Origin: Allobosea sp. ASV33
GTDB lineage: Bacteria; Pseudomonadota; Alphaproteobacteria; Rhizobiales; Beijerinckiaceae
Assembly (NCBI RefSeq): GCF_016428755.1
Contig: NZ_JAELTI010000055.1
Location: 1 to 36,145, forward strand
Length of the DNA: 36,145 nucleotides
Direction of reading: 5' to 3'
Made by a program: the position numbers and the translations under genes. Shown in pieces: positions 7,593 through 16,076 of the stretch. How positions within the stretch are numbered: the first letter of the stretch is position 1; the number at the start of each line of letters is the position of its first letter. A model generated the notes under the pieces. It did not search any database, was not told where the DNA came from, and worked only from the letters and a program-made list of their open reading frames with translations.

Positions 7593-8447
7593 TCACGCCG
7601 GGCGGTGGACGCCCTCCATGCGCACGCGCCCGTCCACGCCCTCGGTCCAGCCCCTGACGCTGCCATCGGCCTGCCGCTTCGCCTTCACCCGGAAGATGTC
7701 GCCGGCGATCAGCGGATTGAGGCCGCGATAGTCGAGCCGGACCGGCGCGCCCTCCGTCAGCGTCGCGATGATATTGGCGATCAGCGTCGCCTGGATCGGT
7801 CCATGCACGACGAGCCCGGCATAGCCTTCCATCCCCGTCACATAGGGGAAATCGTAGTGGATGCGATGGCCGTTGAAGGTCAGTGCAGAGTAGCGGAACA
7901 GCAGCAGCGGGCTGCCTTCGACCTCCCAGGTGAGATCGGCGGGCTCGCCATCGGCGACCGGGCCGGGCGCTCCGGCAGGAGAGGCGCCGGGCTGCGCCGC
8001 CTCGCGATAGACGATGTCGTGTCGCTCGCGCAGTGCGATGCCGCGCTCGGTCGCATAGTCATGATGGACCGCGACGAAGCAGAGCGGGCCGCTGCGCCCC
8101 TCCTTGTAGGCGATGTCGCCGATGCGGGAATGCCGGGTGACGCGATCGCCCTCGCGCAATGGTGCCAGCGTCTCGATCCGTCCGCCGGCCCACATCCGCC
8201 GCGGCAGCGGCACCGGCGGCAGGAACTCTCCTTTGGCGGCGTGGCCGTCGGGGCCGGACGCTTCTATGTCCGAGATCGGTGGTGCCAGGCACCAGTGCAA
8301 CGCGAGCGGCACTTCGCCTGCTCCGTGAGGCGCGAGATGGCGACCGAAGGTGGCGGCGAAGCTCCGCACCAGGCGTGGCGTGACGATGTCCTGCGCTTCC
8401 TCGGTTTTGCCGGTCCAGCCGACGAGGTGGGCGATGTCGATGCTCAT
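7593..8447 (-). CDS. MaoC/HTD2-like acyl-CoA hydratase (FAS1-like dehydratase domain)
   Basis: 284 residues; a hot-dog-fold hydratase/dehydratase. The N-terminal part (WCLAPPISDIEASGPDGH, PPVPLPRRMWAGG) matches the FAS1-like dehydratase domain. The C-terminal part has the hallmark RYSALTFNGHRIHYD...EGYAGLVVHGP around residues 190-235, which carries the catalytic His/Asp region. Proteins with this layout include mesaconyl-C4-CoA hydratase of the 3-hydroxypropionate bicycle and itaconyl-CoA hydratase. The true substrate here is unknown but is most likely a branched or C5 dicarboxylyl-CoA. It lies directly downstream of a family III CoA-transferase (35-nt gap), which would supply the CoA ester. 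Start: ATG at 8445-8447 after AGGAAAGG; a TTG at 8486 overlapping the upstream stop is a less likely alternative. Confidence 0.82.
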   Translation of the reverse strand: MSIDIAHLVGWTGKTEEAQDIVTPRLVRSFAATFGRHLAPHGAGEVPLALHWCLAPPISDIEASGPDGHAAKGEFLPPVPLPRRMWAGGRIETLAPLREGDRVTRHSRIGDIAYKEGRSGPLCFVAVHHDYATERGIALRERHDIVYREAAQPGASPAGAPGPVADGEPADLTWEVEGSPLLLFRYSALTFNGHRIHYDFPYVTGMEGYAGLVVHGPIQATLIANIIATLTEGAPVRLDYRGLNPLIAGDIFRVKAKRQADGSVRGWTEGVDGRVRMEGVHRPA

Positions 8448-8482
8448 GGAAACCTTTCCTCGATCCGGCGCGACCGTTCCGC

Positions 8483-9628
8483 TCAAGCGGATTTCGCTTC
8501 TATCTTTCGGATGAATTCGGCACGCAACGCCGCGTCGTGCTGGCCGAGCGCCGGCACCGGCCGCATCGCGACGCGCTGTCCATCGACGACCGCCGACGGC
8601 GCCAACACCTCGACCGGGCCGTTCGGTGTCGGGACGGGCAGGGCGGTCGCAGCCGGATGGTCGATCAGCCCGCCGACGCTGGAGGCGGTCCCATAGGCGA
8701 TCGCGTGGCGATCGAGCGCGGCAGCGACATCCGCGAAGCGCCGCCGGCCGAGCCTCGCCTGCACCTCTTCGTCGAGCGCTTTACGGTCTTTCACCCGCAG
8801 CACATTCGAGGCGAAGCGCGGATCGGCGGCCAGCTCCGGACTTTCCAGCACGTCGCGGGCGAAGACCTGCCATTCCCGCTCGCTCTGGATCGAGACCAGC
8901 ACCTCGCCATCGAGCAGCGAGAACACGCCGTAAGGCGCGATCGAGGGATGGGCGAGCCCGACGCGTGCCGGCTCGATGCCGCCATAGCGGCGCGTGAGAT
9001 AGGGCACGTTCATCAATTCGGCGAGCGTGTCGAACAGCGAGAGCGCGATCGCGGAGCCCGCGCCGGTGCGTGCCCGCTTCAGGAGCGCTTCGAGGATCGC
9101 GGCATAGGCGGCCTGTCCGGTCGCGATATCGGCGATCGAGACGCCGATGCGCGAAGGGCCGGATTCGGCCGTGCCGGTGATGGCTGAGAGGCCCGATTCC
9201 GCCTGGATCAGCAGGTCATAGGCCTTGCGCCGCTCATGTGGCGTGCCCGGCGCATAGCCGGAGATGTCGCAGGTGATGAGGCGCGGATGGCGCTGCCGGA
9301 GTGTGGCGCTGCCGAGCCCGAGCCGCTCAGTGGCGCCGGGCGCCAGGTTCTGGATGAAGATATCGGCCGAGGCGATCATGGCTTCGACCAGCGCGAGATC
9401 CTCCGGCTGCCGCAGGTCGACCCGGCAGGATTCCTTGCCCCGGTTGATCCAGACGAAATAGGAGGACTGCCCCTTGGCGAAACCGTCATAGCCACGGGCG
9501 AAATCGCCCTCCGGCCGCTCCAGCTTGATGACGCGCGCACCGGCATCGGCGAGCTTGCAGCTCGCGACAGGCGCGGCGACCGCCTGCTCCAGCGCGACCA
9601 CGACGATACCTTCCAGCGCATTCGACAT
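8483..9628 (-). CDS. CaiB/BaiF (family III) CoA-transferase
   Basis: 381 residues; cytoplasmic transferase that moves CoA between carboxylic acids through an aspartyl-CoA thioester. Visible family features are VVALEQAVAAPVASCKLADAGARVIKLERPEGD at the N-terminus, NRGKESCRVDLR, FIQNLAPGATERLGLG, and the catalytic Asp in KAYDLLIQAESG, followed by GVSIADIATGQAAY. Family length is about 380-410. Close relatives act on mesaconate/citramalate-type acids (mesaconyl-CoA C1-C4 transferase, succinyl-CoA:citramalate transferases), and the partner hydratase downstream points the same way; the exact substrate is inference. Start: ATG at 9626-9628 preceded by GAGGGAA; a longer TTG-initiated frame to 9682 has no supporting match. 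Confidence 0.85.
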   Translation of the reverse strand: MSNALEGIVVVALEQAVAAPVASCKLADAGARVIKLERPEGDFARGYDGFAKGQSSYFVWINRGKESCRVDLRQPEDLALVEAMIASADIFIQNLAPGATERLGLGSATLRQRHPRLITCDISGYAPGTPHERRKAYDLLIQAESGLSAITGTAESGPSRIGVSIADIATGQAAYAAILEALLKRARTGAGSAIALSLFDTLAELMNVPYLTRRYGGIEPARVGLAHPSIAPYGVFSLLDGEVLVSIQSEREWQVFARDVLESPELAADPRFASNVLRVKDRKALDEEVQARLGRRRFADVAAALDRHAIAYGTASSVGGLIDHPAATALPVPTPNGPVEVLAPSAVVDGQRVAMRPVPALGQHDAALRAEFIRKIEAKSA

Positions 9629-9840
9629 CGGTATTCCCTCAGTAGTCGGGAGAGGAAGAGCGCCGCGCCGCGGCCAAGTCAAACGCGGGCGGCGGGTTGG
9701 CGCGGGAGGTGCTCTCTCGACAGCTTGGCATACGGCATCGCGAAGCGACGCGCGGCTTGAATCAACATCTCATGAGCGGGCGTCATGTCTTTGGCGTAGC
9801 AAGGAAACGGCCGCTTGTTTCAGGCTTGCTGCGAGCCGCC

Positions 9841-10965
9841 TCACATTCTGACGATGTGCCGGATCGTGCGGCCTTCGTTGAGCGCGTCGAAACCTTCGTT
9901 GATCTCGTCGAGACTGCCCGAACTGGTCCAGAGCTTGTCCACGGCCAGCCGCCCGCGCTGATAGAGCTCGATGAAGCGCGGGATGTCGCGCGAGGGCACG
10001 CAGGAGCCGACATAGGAGCCCTTCAGCGTTCGCTCCTCCGCGACCAGCCTCACTGGCGAGAGCGAGAGCGTATGGGCGGGGTTGGCGAGGCCAGCCGTCG
10101 TCGTCGTGCCGCCGCGCCTTGTGATCTGGTAGGCGAGATCGAGTGCCTTGACCGAGCCGGCCATTTCCAGCCCGTGATCGACACCACCCTTGGTCGCCTG
10201 CCGGATCGCTTCGACCGCATCGGGCGTGTCGGCCTTGAATGCATCGGTCGCGCCAAGCGCCAGCGCCAGATCGAGCTTGTCCTGCGCGAGATCGACGGCG
10301 ACGACGCGCGAGGCGCCGCAGGCGATGGCGCCGAGCAGGGCCGAGAGCCCGACGCCGCCGAGCCCGACCACCGCGACCGTCTCGCCGGCCTTGATCCGCG
10401 CCGTGTTCACGGCGGCGCCGACGCCGGTCAGCACGGCGCAGCCGAACAGGGCGGCGATCTCATGCGGGATATCGGCCTCAATCTTGACCAGCGAACGGCG
10501 CGAGATCACCGCATGCTCGGCGAAGGCGGAGACGCCGATATGGTGATGCACCGGCTGGCCGGCGACCGAGAGCCTGCGTCCGCCGCCCAGCATCTCGCCG
10601 CGCCCGTTGGCGGCATTGCCGGGTTCGCAGAGGGCAGGGCGGCCCTCGGCGCAGGGCGCGCAATGCCCGCAGGATGGCACGAACACCATCACGACGCGGT
10701 CGCCGGGCTTCAGATCGTCGACGCCTTCGCCGGTCTCGACCACCTCGCCGGCAGCCTCGTGGCCGAGCACCATCGGCACCGGGCGCAGACGGTTGCCGTC
10801 GATCACCGAGAGATCGGAATGGCAGAGGCCCGCGGCACGGATACGGACCAGAACTTCGTCGCGGCCGGGCGGGGCGAGGTCGAGCTCCTCGATCCGCAGC
10901 GGGCGGCTTTGCGCATAGGGCGCCGCAACCGGGCTTGCGTTCAGGACGGCGGCGCGAATCTTCAT
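9841..10965 (-). CDS. Zinc-dependent medium-chain alcohol dehydrogenase
   Basis: 374-residue MDR-superfamily oxidoreductase that interconverts an alcohol and an aldehyde or ketone with NAD(H). Catalytic zinc ligands are Cys in AGLCHSD, His/Glu in LGHEAAGEV and Cys in FGCAVLTG. The structural-zinc lobe is CGHCAPCAEGRPALC. The Rossmann motif is GLGGVGLSALLGA. This set resembles class III/benzyl-alcohol-type dehydrogenases, but the insert ANGRGEMLGGGRRLSVAG differs from true glutathione-dependent formaldehyde dehydrogenase. Start: ATG at 10963-10965 with GGAG about 11 nt upstream; the frame stays open further but without family match. It is on the same strand as the CoA-transferase but 212 nt away, so cotranscription is uncertain. 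Substrate unknown. Confidence 0.88.
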   Translation of the reverse strand: MKIRAAVLNASPVAAPYAQSRPLRIEELDLAPPGRDEVLVRIRAAGLCHSDLSVIDGNRLRPVPMVLGHEAAGEVVETGEGVDDLKPGDRVVMVFVPSCGHCAPCAEGRPALCEPGNAANGRGEMLGGGRRLSVAGQPVHHHIGVSAFAEHAVISRRSLVKIEADIPHEIAALFGCAVLTGVGAAVNTARIKAGETVAVVGLGGVGLSALLGAIACGASRVVAVDLAQDKLDLALALGATDAFKADTPDAVEAIRQATKGGVDHGLEMAGSVKALDLAYQITRRGGTTTTAGLANPAHTLSLSPVRLVAEERTLKGSYVGSCVPSRDIPRFIELYQRGRLAVDKLWTSSGSLDEINEGFDALNEGRTIRHIVRM

Positions 10966-11050
10966 GGGGCGTGTGGCTCCGGTCTCGGTATTCGTCGCTA
11001 TCCCGTCAGGAGAGGGCGCCGCTGTCAAAGCGGAATGGCGCGACTGTTCC

Positions 11051-11157
11051 CGTCATTCCGGGCGCAGCGAAGCGGAGACCCGGAATCCATCATAAAACGC
11101 GGCGTTCTTCGCTGGATTCCGGATCGGCGCCGCTGACGCGGCTTGTCCGGAATGACG
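11051..11157. repeat. Composite palindromic repeat, copy 1
   Basis: 107-bp element between the ADH gene and livF. Outer arms CGTCATTCCGG and CCGGAATGACG pair perfectly. Inside, CGGAATCCA and TGGATTCCGG form a second stem around an AT-containing loop. Each side also holds its own arm: GGCGCAGCGAAGCGGAGACC on the left (type A) and a GGATCGGCGCC...GCGGCTTGTCC arm on the right (type B). Three relatives occur in this window, all between genes. It lies downstream of livF, so it may also act as that operon's 3' hairpin. Confidence 0.85.
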
Positions 11158-11167
11158 GCGAGGAAAT

Positions 11168-11905
11168 TCAGGCCGCGTCGGTCAGTGTGCCGCCGAGGAA
11201 AAGCTGGCCGATACGCGGATCGGCGAGGATCTCCGCCGCCGGGCCCTGCATGCGCGTGCGGCCGAGTTCGAGCACCAGCCCCTCGTCGGAGATTTCCAGA
11301 GCCGAGCGGGCGTTCTGCTCGACCATCAGGATCGAGACGCCCTTTGCGCGCAGGTCTTTCAGGATGCCGAAGGTCTCCTGCACCATCAGCGGCGAGAGGC
11401 CGATCGAGGGCTCGTCGATCAGCACGAGCTTGGGATCGAGCAGCAGCCCGCGCACGATTTCGAGCTGCTTCTGCTCGCCCCCCGACAAGGTCGAGGCCTG
11501 CTGTTCGGCCTTGGCGCGAAGCGCCGGGAAGCGGTCGAGCGCCGCCTCCAGCCGCTGCGGCATGTCGCTGATCCCCGAGCCGGCGGCGACCGTGCCCAGC
11601 TCGATATTGTGGCGCACCGAGAGCTCCGGGAAGATGTTGCGCCCCTGCGGCACATAGCAGATGCCGGCTTCGAGCAGCTTGCGCTGGTTCCACCCGCTGA
11701 TGTCCCGCCCATCGAAGCGTATGCGGCCCTCGCGCAGCTTGAGCAGGCCGAAGATCGCCTTGAACACCGTCGACTTGCCGGCGCCGTTCGGGCCGATCAC
11801 GGTCGTGATCGCGCCGCTCTTCACCGCGAACGATGTGCCGTTCAGGATGGTCATGGCGCCATAACCGCCGACCACGCCGTCGAGTTCGAGGATGGGGGGG
11901 CTCAT
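11168..11905 (-). CDS. livF: Branched-chain amino-acid-type ABC transporter, ATP-binding protein LivF
   Basis: 245-residue cytoplasmic ATPase, one of the two nucleotide-binding subunits of a HAAT-family importer. Motifs in order: Walker A GPNGAGKST (about 37-45), Q-loop region YVPQGRNIFPELSV typical of LivF, ABC signature LSGGEQKQLEI, Walker B LVLIDEPS and H-loop region LMVEQNARSAL (the Gln-Asn form usual for LivF). Start: ATG at 11903-11905 with GAGGAG upstream. It lies 11 nt after livG and is the last gene of the livKHMGF unit, followed by a palindromic repeat. The substrate is set by the binding protein; branched-chain amino acids are the default, but amides, urea and aromatic acids are also carried by this family. 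Confidence 0.93.
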   Translation of the reverse strand: MSPPILELDGVVGGYGAMTILNGTSFAVKSGAITTVIGPNGAGKSTVFKAIFGLLKLREGRIRFDGRDISGWNQRKLLEAGICYVPQGRNIFPELSVRHNIELGTVAAGSGISDMPQRLEAALDRFPALRAKAEQQASTLSGGEQKQLEIVRGLLLDPKLVLIDEPSIGLSPLMVQETFGILKDLRAKGVSILMVEQNARSALEISDEGLVLELGRTRMQGPAAEILADPRIGQLFLGGTLTDAA

Positions 11906-11916
11906 CACCGTGCTCC

Positions 11917-12660
11917 TCAGTGACCCAGATAGGCTTCGATCACGGCCGGGTTGGCGCGGACCTCGGCCGGCGTGCCCTCGGCCAGAACCTTGCCCTCCGC
12001 CAGCACGATCACGCGCGTGCAGAGCGACATCACGAAATCCATGTTGTGCTCGATGACGACGAAGGTCGCGCCCTGCTCGGCATTGATGGCGCGCAGCCGC
12101 TCCTTGAGATCGCCCAGCATGGTCAGGTTCACGCCGCCGGCCGGCTCGTCGAGCAGCGCGAGGCGCGGCCCGGCCATGAAGGCCATCGCCGCATCGAGCA
12201 GCTTCTGCTGGCCGTAGGACAAGCCGCCGGCCTTGGCATCCGCGAGATGGCCGAGCTTGAAGAAGCCGATCATCTGCTTGGCCTTGTCGGAGAGCCCGGC
12301 GTCGCGCGCGCCGAACAGGCGCCCGAGCATCGAGCCCTGATGCTCCTGCCCGGCGAGGATCAGGTTCTCGCGCACCGAGAGTTCGGGGAACACCTGCAGG
12401 AGCTGGAAGGTGCGGCTGACGCCGAGGCGGTTGAGCGCCGACGGGCGCATGTTGGTGACGTTCTGGCCGTCGAGCTTTACCGCGCCTTGCGTGGGTTCGA
12501 GCTGGCCGAGAATGCAGTTGAACAGGGTCGACTTGCCGCAGCCATTCGGCCCGATGATGCCGAGAATCTCGCCCTCGTTCACCGAGAACGAGACGCCGTT
12601 CACGGCCTTGATGCCGCCGAAGGCCTTGTGCAGGTCGTGGACTTCGAGGACCGGGCTCAT
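11917..12660 (-). CDS. livG: Branched-chain amino-acid-type ABC transporter, ATP-binding protein LivG
   Basis: 247-residue cytoplasmic ATPase, partner of LivF. Walker A is GPNGCGKST, the LivG-type region GVSRTFQLLQVFPELSVREN follows, the signature is LSYGQQK (the LivG variant), Walker B is LALLDEPAGGVN, and the H-loop lies in VVIEHNMDFVMSL. The C-terminal EVRANPAVIEAYLG is the usual LivG ending. Start: ATG at 12658-12660, overlapping the stop of livM (ATGA), so the two are probably translationally coupled. Confidence 0.93.
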   Translation of the reverse strand: MSPVLEVHDLHKAFGGIKAVNGVSFSVNEGEILGIIGPNGCGKSTLFNCILGQLEPTQGAVKLDGQNVTNMRPSALNRLGVSRTFQLLQVFPELSVRENLILAGQEHQGSMLGRLFGARDAGLSDKAKQMIGFFKLGHLADAKAGGLSYGQQKLLDAAMAFMAGPRLALLDEPAGGVNLTMLGDLKERLRAINAEQGATFVVIEHNMDFVMSLCTRVIVLAEGKVLAEGTPAEVRANPAVIEAYLGH

Positions 12661-13661
12661 CGCGCGCCTCCGGTCTTGCTGCGGAGCGCATGCCAGCCGC
12701 GTTCGAACAGGCCGCAGACGCCTTGCGGACAGATGACGAGCAAGGCGAGAACGATCGCTGCGAAGATGATCAGGTAGAGCGAGCCGGCGAAGCGCAGCCA
12801 TTCCGGCAGCACGACGCCGAGCAGCGCGCCGACGAAGGGTCCGAAGAGATAGCCGGAGCCGCCCGCGACCACCATCAGCAGCAGGAACAGGCTCTGCGAC
12901 AGCGAGAAGGGCGAGGGGTCGATGAACTCGACCAGCGGCGCATAGAGCGAGCCGGCAAAGCCGCCATAAGCCGAGCCGATGGCGAAGGCGAGCAGCGTGT
13001 AAGTGCGGGTGTCGATGCCGAGGCTCGCGGCGCGGACGGGGTTCTCACGCAGTGCCGTGAAAGCGCGGCCCCAGGGCGAGCGGACCAGCCACCACAGCTT
13101 CAGCGACAGGATCAGCGTCACGACCACGACGAAGCGGTGGAATTCCAGCGCGCCGAACAGCTTGATCCCGACGAAGTCCGGCCGGTTGATGTTGGAGATG
13201 CCGTAGACGCCCCCGGTGAGCCATTGCTCGTTGCGGATGACGAGCCAGATCAGGGTCGAGAAGGCGAGCGTGACGAAGGCGAGGTAATGGGTCCGCACCC
13301 TCAGCGCCGGGAAGCCGAGCAGCAGCCCGACCGCGAAGGTCAGCAGGCCCGATAGCGCGAAGGCGGCATACCAGTTCACCCCGTATTTCGTGGTCAGGAT
13401 CGCGGTGGCATAGGCGCCGAGCCCCATGAAGGCGGCCTGCGCCAGCGAGCTCTGCCCGGCATAGCCCAGCGTCAGGTTCAGCCCCATCACGCCGATGCTC
13501 ATGACGAGCCAGAGCGAAAGCACATAGGTGCCGTAGCGCCCCATCCCGACCGGTGCGAACCAGAGGATGACGGCGCCGAGCACGAGCCCGATTAGAGCGG
13601 CATCGAGCCGGCGGGCCGAGCGGCGCGGGGGCGCGGGATTCTGCAGGGCAGGAGCGCTCAT
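12657..13661 (-). CDS. livM: Branched-chain amino-acid-type ABC transporter, permease LivM
   Basis: 334-residue inner-membrane permease with about ten hydrophobic helices. Family hallmarks are SIGVMGLNLTLGYAGQSSLAQAAFMGLGAYATAIL near the N-terminus, FPALRVRTHYLAFVTLAF, the EAA-like cytoplasmic loop WGRAFTALRENPVRAASLGID, and GGSGYLFGPFVGALL. The short N-terminus (SAPALQNPAPPRRSARR) is cytoplasmic. The ATG at 13659-13661 overlaps the livH stop, as expected for a coupled permease pair. Confidence 0.92.
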   Translation of the reverse strand: MSAPALQNPAPPRRSARRLDAALIGLVLGAVILWFAPVGMGRYGTYVLSLWLVMSIGVMGLNLTLGYAGQSSLAQAAFMGLGAYATAILTTKYGVNWYAAFALSGLLTFAVGLLLGFPALRVRTHYLAFVTLAFSTLIWLVIRNEQWLTGGVYGISNINRPDFVGIKLFGALEFHRFVVVVTLILSLKLWWLVRSPWGRAFTALRENPVRAASLGIDTRTYTLLAFAIGSAYGGFAGSLYAPLVEFIDPSPFSLSQSLFLLLMVVAGGSGYLFGPFVGALLGVVLPEWLRFAGSLYLIIFAAIVLALLVICPQGVCGLFERGWHALRSKTGGAR

Positions 13662-14536
13662 ACGCGGCGCTCCTCCTTGCGACCCATCAATCCCTCCGGC
13701 TTCACCAGGATGATGGCGACGAGCAGCACCAGCGGCACGGCCAGCCGATACTGCGTCGAGATATAGGCTGCTGCGAGCGAATCCGCGACGCCGATCAGGA
13801 TGCCGCCGACAAGCGCCCCGCGCACCTGGTTGAAGCCGCCGACGATGGCCGCGATGAAGGCGAAGAGGCCGATGGTCTCGCCGTTCGAGAACTTCGCCAG
13901 ATAGATCGGCGAGATCAACAGCGAGGCCACGACCGCGAGCGCGGCATTGAGCAGGAAGGTGAGCAGCACCATCCGCTCGACGGGAATGCCAAGAATGCGC
14001 GCGACGGTAGGGTTCTGCGCCGTCGCCTGCATCTGCCGGCCGAGCCGCGTGCCGCCGACGAACCATTGCAGCAGGCCGATCGCGGCGAAGGCGACGACGA
14101 TGATCGCGAGATGCTGGAGCGAGATCGATGCGCCGAGCAGGTTGATCATGTCGGTCGGCACCAGCGAGGGGAAGCTCTGCGCCTCCGCTGAGAAACCGTC
14201 CTTGGCGCCTTCCTTCATGATGATCGAGAGCGCCATGGTGGCGATGGCGAGCGGGAGCACGCCGTGCTTGATCATCGGGTCGACGACGACGAGCTTGAAG
14301 CCCGCGCCGAAGATCAGCAGGAACACCGCGATGCCGATGAGGCCGCCGGCCCAGAGCGGCAGGCCGAAGAGCTTGACCGCGAGCAGGATCAGAACGGCCG
14401 GCAGCATGACGAACTCGCCCTGCGCGAAATTGATCGTCTGCGAGGTCTGCCAGACCAGCGTGAAGCCGATCGCGGCGAGCGCGTAGATCGAGCCCGTGGC
14501 GATGCCGGCGATGAGATAGGCGATGAATTCGGCCAT
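13658..14536 (-). CDS. livH: Branched-chain amino-acid-type ABC transporter, permease LivH
   Basis: 292-residue inner-membrane permease, partner of LivM. The N-terminus IAGIATGSIYALAAIGFTLVWQTSQTINFAQGEFVML is the LivH signature. The EAA-like loop is RLGRQMQATAQNPTVARILGI, and GGFNQVRGALVGGILIGVAD is the conserved late helix pair. Start: ATG at 14534-14536, with no strong Shine-Dalgarno. The 161 nt between the upstream binding-protein gene and this one hold a palindromic repeat that could lower livHMGF expression relative to livK. Confidence 0.92.
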   Translation of the reverse strand: MAEFIAYLIAGIATGSIYALAAIGFTLVWQTSQTINFAQGEFVMLPAVLILLAVKLFGLPLWAGGLIGIAVFLLIFGAGFKLVVVDPMIKHGVLPLAIATMALSIIMKEGAKDGFSAEAQSFPSLVPTDMINLLGASISLQHLAIIVVAFAAIGLLQWFVGGTRLGRQMQATAQNPTVARILGIPVERMVLLTFLLNAALAVVASLLISPIYLAKFSNGETIGLFAFIAAIVGGFNQVRGALVGGILIGVADSLAAAYISTQYRLAVPLVLLVAIILVKPEGLMGRKEERRV

Positions 14537-14581
14537 GCGGTGTGCGCTCGGTTGGAGAGCGTTTCGTATTCAATCAGTGCG

Positions 14582-14678
14582 CGTCATCCCGGACGCAGCG
14601 AAGCGGAGTTCCGGGATCCATGCAGCCGCGACGCCCTTCGATGGATCCCGGGTCGAGCGCTGCTCGCCCGGGATGACG
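14582..14678. repeat. Composite palindromic repeat, copy 2 (inside the liv operon)
   Basis: 97-bp element with outer arms CGTCATCCCGG / CCGGGATGACG and inner arms CCGGGATCCAT / ATGGATCCCGG. The left internal arm is type A (ACGCAGCGAAGCGGAGTT); the right arm (GTCGAGCGCTGCTCGC) matches neither common type well. It begins 20 nt after the livK stop and ends 46 nt upstream of the livH start in operon terms reversed on the minus strand, so it would be transcribed as a large hairpin between the two genes. Confidence 0.85.
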
Positions 14679-14697
14679 TCGGGGGTATGCTGCCTGC

Positions 14698-15834
14698 TTA
14701 CGGCTTGATCCGCGGCAGGGTGGTGTTGATCACCTGCTTGCCGTTGACGATTTCGGCGAGGAAGCTGTCGCGGTCGAGATCGCCGTTCTGCTCGATCACC
14801 GTATCCATCAGGATGCCCGGCTCCTCGCTCGCCTTGATGGTCGCGCCGCGCAGCGTGTCGGCGACGCCCTTCTTGTCGAGCTTCTTCTGCTTCTCGGTCG
14901 CCCATTTCACCATGAAGACGGCCATATAGCCCTTCACGCCGTTATGGTCGGAGGAGAAGCCGTATTTCTCGCGATAGCGCTTGCCGAAATCCTGCAGGGC
15001 CGGGATCGGCGCGTCGGTCGAGAGGCCGACATGGCCCTTGACGCCATTGGCGGCGTCGCCCGCGAGCTCCAGCACCTTGGCGCCGAGCAGGGTGGTCTCG
15101 CCGATCATCGGCTTGGTGATGCCCTGCTGCTTGGCGGCGCGCAGGAAGCGGGCGCTCTCCTCCTCGTTCAGGTAGACGAAGACGGCGTCGGCATTGGCAT
15201 TCTTCACCTTGATGGCGTCGGCGGTGAAGTCGGCCTGGCCCTGCTCGGTCGAGACGTCGACGGCGACCTTGATGCCGGCCTTCTCGAGCTCGGGCAGGAT
15301 GGTGTCGCGCCCGCCCTTGCCGAAGTCGTTATTGACCCAGACCACGGCGATCGAGCCCGCCTTCAGCGTCTCTTTCATGTATTTGGCGATCTTCGGCATC
15401 GCAGCCGCCTGGCTGATCGAGGTGCGGAAGATGTAGGGGTTGCCCTGGCGGGTGAAGCCGGCCGCCTCGCCGCCGACGATCTGGGCGATCTCGGCACGCT
15501 GCGAGATCTGCATGGAGGCGCCGATCGGGCCCGAGAAGATGGGGCCGAGGATGGCATAGGCGTTCTCGTCGATGGCGCGCTGCACGGCGGCGCGGGTGTT
15601 CCCCGGATTGGTCTGCGTGTCGTAATGGACGATCTCGACCGGCTTGCCGAGGATGCCGCCCTTGGCGTTGATGTCGGCGGCGGCCATGTCGGCGCCGTTC
15701 TTCCAGTTGGTGCCGGCGGCGGCGCCCGCGCCCGACAACTCAATGACGTCGACCAGCTTGACCTTGTCCTGCGCCTGCGCCGGCAGGCTGAGCGAGACGC
15801 CGAGCGCGGCGGCCATGACCCAAAGCGATTTCAT
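14698..15834 (-). CDS. livK: ABC transporter periplasmic substrate-binding protein, LivK type
   Basis: 378-residue periplasmic binding protein (type I fold, Leu/Ile/Val-binding family). The signal peptide spans residues 1-22 (MKSLWVMAAALGVSLSLPAQAQ). The mature protein begins KVKLVDVIELSGAGAAAGTNWKNGADMAAADINAKGGILGKPVEIV, the usual first lobe, with DTQTNPGNTRAAVQ after it; WVNNDFGKGG and GHVGLSTDAP follow. Start: ATG preceded by GGAGGAG about 9 nt upstream, a strong site that fits high expression of a binding protein. It is the first gene of the operon. The binding-site residues do not let me name the ligand, so the Liv name reflects family, not proven substrate. Confidence 0.88.
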   Translation of the reverse strand: MKSLWVMAAALGVSLSLPAQAQDKVKLVDVIELSGAGAAAGTNWKNGADMAAADINAKGGILGKPVEIVHYDTQTNPGNTRAAVQRAIDENAYAILGPIFSGPIGASMQISQRAEIAQIVGGEAAGFTRQGNPYIFRTSISQAAAMPKIAKYMKETLKAGSIAVVWVNNDFGKGGRDTILPELEKAGIKVAVDVSTEQGQADFTADAIKVKNANADAVFVYLNEEESARFLRAAKQQGITKPMIGETTLLGAKVLELAGDAANGVKGHVGLSTDAPIPALQDFGKRYREKYGFSSDHNGVKGYMAVFMVKWATEKQKKLDKKGVADTLRGATIKASEEPGILMDTVIEQNGDLDRDSFLAEIVNGKQVINTTLPRIKP

Positions 15835-16076
15835 ATCCTGTCTCCTCCGGGACGTTTCTCACGCGCGATCTTGAAGCCGCGGCGTCCGCCCGCTTCTTGC
15901 CGGGCTTTGGGGCGGGATGTCCAGAGGCGGCAGGGCATGACGGGGCCGGGGTTGCCGCTTTGCCGGGGATGGCGGCGGGCGGCCGCTGACGCCGGCTGTC
16001 AGCATGCGGCCGGGCCGGCCTGTCGTCCGCGAGCGATGATGCTAAATGGGAAGGGCGTTGCCGGAGGAGCCCCCCG

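Noticed and set aside
9677..9682. TTGACT on the minus strand as a -35 for the CoA-transferase gene
   Set aside because: No acceptable -10 hexamer at 16-18 nt; the sequence there is GC-rich.
9629..9840. The 212-nt gap between the ADH and CoA-transferase genes examined for a small gene
   Set aside because: Short frames there have no ribosome-binding site or recognisable product; it most likely holds the promoter of the CoA-transferase unit.
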